A stretch of 64,000 nt of DNA from Actinomyces gaoshouyii (GTDB lineage Bacteria > Actinomycetota > Actinomycetes > Actinomycetales > Actinomycetaceae), in assembly GCF_002072175.1 (NCBI RefSeq), contig NZ_MVIV01000001.1, positions 124,001 through 188,000 of the forward strand, in the 5' to 3' direction. Positions 58,525 through 64,000 of the stretch are shown here, one piece after another. The translations under genes and the position numbers were made by a program. Positions within the stretch are counted from its first letter, which is position 1. The number at the start of each line of letters is the position of its first letter. The notes below the pieces were generated by a model. That model was given only the letters and a program-made list of their open reading frames with translations, was not told where the DNA came from and did not search any database.

Positions 58525-59535
58525 ATGAGCCAGCGCCCCGCCACGCAGAGCGATATCGCGCTCGCCGCGGGCGTCTCCCGCTCGCTGGTCTCCCTGGCTC
58601 TCGCCGGATCACCGAGGGTGGCCCGCCAGACGCGCGAGCGCATCGAGGAGGTCGCCCGGGACCTGGGCTACCGCGTCAACGTGGCGGCCTCCTCGCTGGC
58701 GCGGCAGAGCTCGTCGATCATCGGGCTGGTGCTGCCCAACCTGCGCAACGCCTTCTTCGAGCGCATGGCCAAGTGCCTCAACGAGGCCGCCTCCCAGCGC
58801 GGCATGACGCTGTTCGTCACCGTGGGCTCGGAGGACCCGGTGGCGCTCCACCGGGCGATCGACTCCCTCCTGGGCGTGCGAGTGGCGGGGATCGCGATGG
58901 TCTCGCCATGGCTGACCGGCCAGGACGTGGTTGCCGTGGGCGAGGAGGTCGCCACCTGCGTCATCGGGCGCAGGAGCCCCGGCGGCAGGATCGACGCCGT
59001 GCACATCGATGAGCGGGCGGCGGCCGGCCTCGTCGCGGACCACCTGCGCGAGCGGGGGGCGTCGTCGCTCGTCTACGTGCGCCCCCGGACGGGCGACGAG
59101 ACCTCCCGCCATGAGCGGGAGATCGCCCTGACCGACGCCGCGAGGGATGCGGGCCTGCCGCTGACCGCCTACGGCTGCGCCGACGGGGCGGGACCCGCCG
59201 TACGGGCCGCCGTGAGCACGCATCCCGAACCACTGGGCCTGGTCATGCACAACGACGTCCTGGCGATCGACGCCGTCGCCGCCCTGCGCACCGCGCGGCG
59301 CAGTCAGGGCGCCCCCGTGCTCATCGCCTCCTACGACAACACCTACCTGGCCCAGCGAGAGGAGTTCTCGCTGACGAGCGTCAACCAGCCCGAGCCCGTC
59401 ATGGCGGCACGGGCCATCGAGCTCATCTGCCAGCGGGCGGGACTGGGGACCCAGGACCCCCTGGCCGCCGACGAGCCGGCGCGCAGCGTGGTCCTGGCCC
59501 CCACTCTCGCCATCCGCTCCTCATCGGCGCGATAG
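58525..59535 (+). CDS. LacI-family transcriptional regulator
   Basis: The 336-residue protein has the LacI HTH (TQSDIALAAGVSRSLVSLAL) and an effector domain with GLVLPNLRNAFFERMAKCL and the C-terminal LIASYDNTYLAQREEFSLTS. CAGGAG lies 4 nt before the ATG at 58525. It stands before a dehydrogenase/epimerase/exporter unit whose promoter region holds a 16-bp perfect palindrome, a likely target. Confidence 0.9.
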   Translation: MSQRPATQSDIALAAGVSRSLVSLALAGSPRVARQTRERIEEVARDLGYRVNVAASSLARQSSSIIGLVLPNLRNAFFERMAKCLNEAASQRGMTLFVTVGSEDPVALHRAIDSLLGVRVAGIAMVSPWLTGQDVVAVGEEVATCVIGRRSPGGRIDAVHIDERAAAGLVADHLRERGASSLVYVRPRTGDETSRHEREIALTDAARDAGLPLTAYGCADGAGPAVRAAVSTHPEPLGLVMHNDVLAIDAVAALRTARRSQGAPVLIASYDNTYLAQREEFSLTSVNQPEPVMAARAIELICQRAGLGTQDPLAADEPARSVVLAPTLAIRSSSAR

Positions 59536-59609
59536 CGGCGCGACGGGCGAGCCGACCGGCGGAGCCGCGCTCATGTCCGGTCGGGAAGCGCGGGTCTCCA
59601 GCCACGCCC

Positions 59610-59665
59610 TTGACAGGGGAACGCTCCGATGACAACATTGCCAGCACCGATTCACGCGCGTGAAT
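59610..59665 (+). promoter_or_regulatory. Promoter with LacI-type operator
   Basis: TTGACA (59610-59615) and CAACAT (59633-59638) give a -35/-10 pair with 17-bp spacing. ATTCACGCGCGTGAAT (59650-59665) is a perfect 16-bp palindrome with a central CG, as LacI-family operators have, just past the predicted start site, fitting repression by the LacI protein encoded next to it. Confidence 0.6.
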
Positions 59666-59730
59666 TACGGGGTCTGCCCCCATCGAGCATCCACCACAGC
59701 ATCCGTCAAAGAGGACAGGAAGGCACACTC

Positions 59731-60933
59731 ATGAGCGCATCATCCGCCCCGCTCTCCGTCGCCGTCATCGGCGCGGGCATGGCCGGCACCACCCACGCCA
59801 ACGCATGGCGTCAGGTCGGCACCGTCTACGACCTCGGCCTGCCCAAGGTCCGCCTGGCCGCCATCGCCGACGCCTACGAGCCCTTCGCCGTCGACGCCGC
59901 CGAGCGCTACGGCTACGAGAGGGCCGTCACCGACTGGCGGGCCATCGCCGACGACCCCAATATCGACATCGTATCCATCGTGGTGGGCAATGCCCTGCAC
60001 CGGGAGATCGCCGAGGCCCTCATCAGGGCCGGCAAGCACGTCCTGTGCGAGAAGCCGCTCGCGGACACCCTCGACAACGCCAGGGCGATGGCCGAGGCCG
60101 AGAGGAGCGCCGGCGTCGTCACCGCGACAGGCTTCACCTACCGGCGCAACGCCGCCGTCGCCGAGCTCGCCAAGCTCGTGGACAGCGGGCACCTCGGCGA
60201 GATCAACCACTTCGACGCCCGTTACTGGTGCGACTACGGCGCCGACCCCGCCACCCCCATGGCCTGGCGCTACAAGGGCCCCATGGGCTCGGGCGCCCTG
60301 GGCGACGTCGGGAGCCACCTCATCGACACCGCCGAGACCATCTGCGGACCGCTGGTCAGCGTCTCCGGCGCGGCCATGATGACCTCGATCAAGCAGCGCC
60401 CCGTCGCCAGCGGCCACGTCACCCGCGGCACAGCCCTGGACACCGCCGACGCAGCCCACGAGGACGTGGAGAACGACGACGTCGCCACCTTCACGGCGCG
60501 CTTCGCGAGCGGCGCGGTGGGCACTTTCTCCTGCTCGCGCGTGGCATGGGGACTGCCCAACTCCCTCATGGTGGACGTCCTGGGCTCCAAGGGCCGTGCC
60601 TCCTGGGACCTCGCCCGCTGCGGTGAGATCAAGATCGACGACGTCAACTCCCCCACCGGCCTGGGCGGGGCGCGACGGGTGCTGGTCAACCCGGACTTCC
60701 CCTACTTCGCCCGCGGGTCCTCGATGGCCTTCGGCGGGGTGGGCCTGACCCAGATCGAGCAGTTCACCTACCAGGCCTATGCCTTCCTCCAGCAGGTCGC
60801 CGGCGCCACCGGCGAGGGCGCCCTGCCGCCCTGCGCGACCTTCGCAGACGGCTACCGCGAGATGCGCATCGCCGACGCCGTCGCCCGCTCCGCCGCCAAC
60901 GGCGGCTCCGAGGTGGACGTCTCAGCCTTCTGA
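59731..60933 (+). CDS. Gfo/Idh/MocA-family oxidoreductase
   Basis: The 400-residue enzyme has the Rossmann motif GAGMAGTTHANAW, Lys108 in CEKPLA, and catalytic residues in GALGDVGSHLIDTAETICG. The pattern is of the group that oxidises sugars, deoxysugars or cyclitol derivatives rather than classical IolG. The ATG at 59731 is preferred to one at 59629, which would lie inside the promoter. It is followed after 52 bp by a sugar isomerase gene in the same unit. Confidence 0.87.
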   Translation: MSASSAPLSVAVIGAGMAGTTHANAWRQVGTVYDLGLPKVRLAAIADAYEPFAVDAAERYGYERAVTDWRAIADDPNIDIVSIVVGNALHREIAEALIRAGKHVLCEKPLADTLDNARAMAEAERSAGVVTATGFTYRRNAAVAELAKLVDSGHLGEINHFDARYWCDYGADPATPMAWRYKGPMGSGALGDVGSHLIDTAETICGPLVSVSGAAMMTSIKQRPVASGHVTRGTALDTADAAHEDVENDDVATFTARFASGAVGTFSCSRVAWGLPNSLMVDVLGSKGRASWDLARCGEIKIDDVNSPTGLGGARRVLVNPDFPYFARGSSMAFGGVGLTQIEQFTYQAYAFLQQVAGATGEGALPPCATFADGYREMRIADAVARSAANGGSEVDVSAF

Positions 60934-60985
60934 GCCCCGCCCGGCCCCCGCCCACTCACCTCTTGATCGAAGGAGACCACCCACC

Positions 60986-61984
60986 ATGGCACTCACCTAC
61001 GGCGCCTACACCGCCTGCCTGTCCGACCGCCCCCTGACCGCCGCCCTCGACGTCCTCAAGGAGGCGGGGCTCACCGGTGCGGAGGTCAACGTCGGGGGCT
61101 TCATCCCCTCGCCCCACTGCCCCGTGGACGCCCTGCTCGCCTCGAAGACCGCCCGGGAGGACTACCTCGGGCTCTTCTCCGAGCGCGGCATGAGGCTCTC
61201 GGGCCTCAACACCTCCGGCAACCCCACCTCACCGCTGCCCAATGAGGGTCTCAAGCACGCCGAGGACATCCGCAACGCCATCCGCCTGGCCGGGGCTCTG
61301 GGCGTGGGGGAGATCGTCACGATGTCCGGCACGCCGGGCACCGACCCCACCGCCAAGTACCCCACCTGGGTGGTCAACCCCTGGAACGGCATCGACATGG
61401 AGATCCTGGACTACCAGTGGAGCGTCGTCGTGCCCTTCTTCAAGGAGATCGACGCCCTCGCCCGGGACAACGACGTGCAGGTCTGCCTGGAGCTCCACCC
61501 GCGCAACCTCGTGTTCAACGTGCCCTCCTTCGAGAGGCTGATCGAGGAGACCGGGGCCACCAACATCAAGGTGAACATGGACCCCTCGCACCTCTTCTGG
61601 CAGCAGATGGATCCCATCGCGGCCACCAAGCGCCTGGGTGGGCTCATCGGGCACGTCCACGCCAAGGACACCAAGATCTTCCCCGGAGCCGCCTATCGCG
61701 GCGTGCTCGACACCGACTTCGGCCACGTCGCCGCCGATGCCGAGGGCAAGGTCCCGGTGGCCTACGGCTACTGGTGCAACGCCTGGCCCGAGGACCCGGC
61801 CTGGCGCTTCGTCGCCCTCGGCCTGGGGCACGACACCGACTACTGGGCCGACTTCCTGCACGCCATCGAGCAGGTCGCCCCGGAGATGAACGTCAACATC
61901 GAGCACGAGGACGCCGAGTACGGCAACGTGGAGGGCCTCAAGCTCTCCGCCTCGAACCTCCTGGCGGCCGCCGCCAAGCTCTGA
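60986..61984 (+). CDS. Sugar phosphate isomerase/epimerase (TIM barrel)
   Basis: The 332-residue protein has metal-site candidates LELHPRNLVF, NMDPSHLFWQQMDP, HVHAKDTKIF and the C-terminal NIEHEDAEYG, the arrangement of xylose-isomerase-like epimerases such as those found with Gfo/Idh/MocA dehydrogenases in sugar or inositol units. The exact reaction is unknown. AAGGAG lies 10 nt before the ATG at 60986. Confidence 0.87.
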   Translation: MALTYGAYTACLSDRPLTAALDVLKEAGLTGAEVNVGGFIPSPHCPVDALLASKTAREDYLGLFSERGMRLSGLNTSGNPTSPLPNEGLKHAEDIRNAIRLAGALGVGEIVTMSGTPGTDPTAKYPTWVVNPWNGIDMEILDYQWSVVVPFFKEIDALARDNDVQVCLELHPRNLVFNVPSFERLIEETGATNIKVNMDPSHLFWQQMDPIAATKRLGGLIGHVHAKDTKIFPGAAYRGVLDTDFGHVAADAEGKVPVAYGYWCNAWPEDPAWRFVALGLGHDTDYWADFLHAIEQVAPEMNVNIEHEDAEYGNVEGLKLSASNLLAAAAKL

Positions 61985-62058
61985 CGGCACTGCGACCAGG
62001 GCGTAGTGTCCTACTCGTTCCCCTGATCAACCCCTTCTCACCCGACGGCGGGCCGGCT

Positions 62059-62931
62059 ATGCACGACGCACTTCTCATCCCCCAAGCACTCGTAGCCGCG
62101 CCCGCCGTCGGCCCCCTCCCCGACGCCGTCACCATGGGGCCGACATCGGCGTGGGCCCTGCTCATCGTCAGCGCCCTGCTCGTGGGCCTGTCCAAGACCG
62201 CCCTGCCCGGCGTCACCGCGATCGCCGTGGCCATATTCGCCCAGGTGCTCCCCGCCAAGGAGTCCACCGGCGTCATGCTCCTGCTGCTCCTGACCGGGGA
62301 CCTGCCCGCCATCTGGGCCTACCGCCGCGACACCGACGCCACCATGCTCAAGCGGCTCGTGCCGGCCGTCGCCTGCGGCGTGCTGATCGGCGCGCTCTTC
62401 CTGCGCGTGGCCTCCGACGATCTCATGCGCCGCGTCATCGGCTGGCTGATGATCGTCCTCATCGTCATCACCCTCGCGCAGCGCGCTCGCGGTCGGTACC
62501 GAACCGGCGCCAGGTCCCGGGCCACGAGCGCGGGAGCATCATCGAGGGGCGGCACGGGCTCGGCCTCCAGGGCCGGCTCCTCGCCCACCGCCCGCATGGT
62601 CTACGGGGCGCTCGCGGGCTTCTCCACGATGGTCGCCAACGCGGGCGGGCCCGTGACGAGTCTGTACTTCCTGGCCTGCCGCTACCCGGTCAAAGCCTTC
62701 CTGGGCACGACCGCCTGGTTCTTCTTCCTGGTCAACCTCACCAAGCTCCCCTTCAGCATCGCCCTGGGGATCATCCATGTGGACGCCCTGGCGCTCGTAG
62801 CGGTCCTCATCCCGGCGGTGCTGGTGGGAGCCCTGGCCGGCAGGCTCCTGGCCGACCGCATGCCGCAGCGCGTCTTCGACCCCGTCGTCATGGTCCTCAC
62901 CGTCGTGGCGGCCCTGCCCCTCGTCGCCTGA
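62059..62931 (+). CDS. TSUP family (TauE/SafE) membrane transporter
   Basis: The 290-residue protein has seven to eight membrane segments and the two repeats of the TauE/SafE family (GLSKTALPGVTAIAVAIFAQ and the second-half ANAGGPVTSLYFL). A basic, Ser/Gly-rich loop of about 35 residues separates the halves. Family members export sulfite, sulfonates or other small acids. No clear ribosome site precedes the ATG at 62059; an ATG at 62134 is an alternative. It lies 74 bp after the epimerase, possibly in the same unit. Confidence 0.85.
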   Translation: MHDALLIPQALVAAPAVGPLPDAVTMGPTSAWALLIVSALLVGLSKTALPGVTAIAVAIFAQVLPAKESTGVMLLLLLTGDLPAIWAYRRDTDATMLKRLVPAVACGVLIGALFLRVASDDLMRRVIGWLMIVLIVITLAQRARGRYRTGARSRATSAGASSRGGTGSASRAGSSPTARMVYGALAGFSTMVANAGGPVTSLYFLACRYPVKAFLGTTAWFFFLVNLTKLPFSIALGIIHVDALALVAVLIPAVLVGALAGRLLADRMPQRVFDPVVMVLTVVAALPLVA

Positions 62932-62957
62932 TCCCCCACCCCAGCCCCATGAGCGGC

Positions 62958-62975
62958 CTGTGGGTGTTCCCACAG
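62958..62975 (+). terminator. Hairpin after the TSUP gene
   Basis: CTGTGGG-tgtt-CCCACAG, a 7-bp stem with a 4-nt loop, 26 bp after the stop. No U-tract follows. Confidence 0.45.
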
Positions 62976-62990
62976 CCCGGAGGCGCGCGT

Positions 62991-63033
62991 TTAAGGGACT
63001 TTGGTCGTCCTCGGGCGCGGAGAGGGGCACAAT
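62991..63033 (+). promoter_or_regulatory. pta promoter region with DosR-like box
   Basis: GGGACTTTGGTC (62995-63006) resembles the left part of the NarL-family DosR box GGGACTWWAGTCCC (11 of 14 bases). CACAAT (63028-63033) is a candidate -10, which puts the box near -38, where an activator would act. Confidence 0.4.
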
Positions 63034-63100
63034 CGGTCATGAGCGCCGGCCGCCGCCCGGCGCCGCCGCTCGACGTCGAGATGAGAGAAGGACCAGCACC

Positions 63101-64000
63101 GTGGCGCGCAGCATCTACATCGCATCCCCCAACGCAGGAACCGGCAAGTCGACCGTGGCCCTCGGCCTGGTCAACGTACTCGCCAAGGTCGTCGCCAAAG
63201 TCGGCGTCTTCCGCCCCTTCGTGGATTCTCGCGCCGAGCACACCTTCCTCGACCTCCTCCTGACCCACTCCGGCTCCTCGCTGCCCGCCGAGCAGTGCAT
63301 CGGCGTCACCTGGGACGAGTTCCACGCCGACCCCGAGGAGGCGCTGCCCCGGATCGTCGACGCCTACCGCGCCGTTGCCCGCGAGCACGACGTCGTCATC
63401 ATCGACGGCTCCGATTTCACCGACGTCGCGGGCAACCCGGAGCTGTCCTTCAACGCGCGCGTCGCCGCCAATATCGGCGCCCCCATGCTCCTGGTCGTCT
63501 CCGGCGCCGGGGCTCCCGAGGAGGTACGGGCCAGCGTCGAGGTCTCCATGGCGGAGATCTCCGACAACCTCGGGCGCACCGCCGCCGTCCTGGCCAACCG
63601 CTGCCCCGAGGCCTCCCGCCGGGCGATCGCCGAGACTCTGGGCGGCATCGAGGGCGTCACCGCCTCCACCCTCCCCGAGGTGCCGCTCCTGTCCGCCCCG
63701 TCGGTCGGGGAGATCCTGAGCGCGGTGGACGGCACCCTCATCTCCGGGGATCCCGCCCTGCTGGAGCGCGAGGCGGAGTCCGTCCTCATCGGCGCTATGG
63801 ACGTCTCCCACCTCCTGGACCATCTCAAGGAAGGCCAGCTCGTCATCGTACCGGCCGACCGCTCGGCCGTGCTCATCTCCCTGGCGGCCGCCCAGGCCTC
63901 CTCCACCTTCCCCACCCTGTCGGGCCTCGTGCTCAACGGCGGTTTCAACGTCGCCCCGCACGCCCTGAGCATCGTCAAGGGCCTCGGGCTGACCCTGCCG
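63101..64000 (+). CDS. pta: Phosphate acetyltransferase, N-terminal part (cut by window end)
   Basis: Pta interconverts acetyl-CoA and acetyl phosphate. The 300 codons present hold the N-terminal P-loop-like domain (IYIASPNAGTGKSTVALGLV, then FRPFVDSRAEHTF) and the DRTGG domain start (near residue 200, LLSAPSVGEILSAVDGTLIS), as in long multidomain Pta. The catalytic PTA_PTB domain lies beyond the window. The GTG start has AGAAGGA 8 nt upstream; an out-of-frame ATG at 63081 is not used. An ackA gene is expected next. Confidence 0.88.
   Translation, partial: MARSIYIASPNAGTGKSTVALGLVNVLAKVVAKVGVFRPFVDSRAEHTFLDLLLTHSGSSLPAEQCIGVTWDEFHADPEEALPRIVDAYRAVAREHDVVIIDGSDFTDVAGNPELSFNARVAANIGAPMLLVVSGAGAPEEVRASVEVSMAEISDNLGRTAAVLANRCPEASRRAIAETLGGIEGVTASTLPEVPLLSAPSVGEILSAVDGTLISGDPALLEREAESVLIGAMDVSHLLDHLKEGQLVIVPADRSAVLISLAAAQASSTFPTLSGLVLNGGFNVAPHALSIVKGLGLTLP

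Noticed and set aside
63039-63263. ATG 6 nt after CACAAT upstream of pta, resembling a leaderless start
   Set aside because: Its frame gives low-complexity sequence that runs out of frame through the clear N-terminal domain of Pta; the GTG at 63101 with its own ribosome site is the real start.

Overview
The window is about 70% GC, dense in genes, and uses many GTG starts and short ATGA/GTGA overlaps. It reads as chromosome of a high-GC actinobacterium. Urease accessory genes next to a urea transporter, a large inositol catabolic locus, the actinobacterial mismatch nuclease NucS, and the order tsaC - wecA-like - small membrane protein - atpBEFHAGDC - DUF2550 all fit Actinomycetaceae, most likely Actinomyces. 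The genus is an inference; no rRNA or tRNA gene is visible.

Layout. 1-2.6 kb: end of a urease operon (ureF tail, ureG, ureD) and a urea transporter. 2.8-9.4 kb: housekeeping genes (purU, a DinB-like protein, nagA, a nucS/AlkZ-like pair, a membrane acyltransferase). 9.6-19.9 kb (minus strand): the F1Fo ATP synthase operon, preceded by tsaC and a WecA/MraY-family transferase and followed by a DUF2550 protein. 19.9-25.9 kb: a sialidase-like beta-propeller protein, a NarL-type response regulator, a PspC-fused histidine kinase, and a divergent PspC/LiaF-like membrane protein. 26-32.3 kb: single metabolic genes and guaA. 32.3-32.8 kb: a promoter, a folded-looking leader and a small membrane protein.

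32.9-62 kb is one inositol/polyol locus. The minus-strand arm runs iolC, an aldolase, iolB, iolD, iolA, an IolE-like protein, iolG, an IolH-like protein, a sugar porter, a divergent MFS protein with a CTG start, and a zinc alcohol dehydrogenase. The plus-strand arm holds a GntR regulator, a transaldolase-like protein, iolG, two LacI regulators, another dehydrogenase, a second sugar porter, iolE, and a 5'-truncated third porter. A further LacI regulator, dehydrogenase, sugar isomerase/epimerase and TSUP exporter follow. The core enzymes convert myo-inositol to 2-keto-inositol, trione, 5-deoxyglucuronate, DKG and DKG-6-P, then by aldolase and IolA to DHAP and acetyl-CoA. The extra dehydrogenases and epimerases suggest use of several inositol stereoisomers or related polyols. 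The window ends inside pta.

Three sequence patterns cut across the genes. (1) Eight copies of a palindrome close to TTTGTCCGGACAAA lie before transcription units of the inositol locus, including the gntR/iolC divergent region, and so define a likely GntR regulon. (2) Five genes start 6 nt after a TANNNT hexamer with no Shine-Dalgarno sequence, and are probably leaderless. (3) A repeat built from GAGACCGGT arms occurs four times just after stop codons, once as a perfect 70-bp palindrome.
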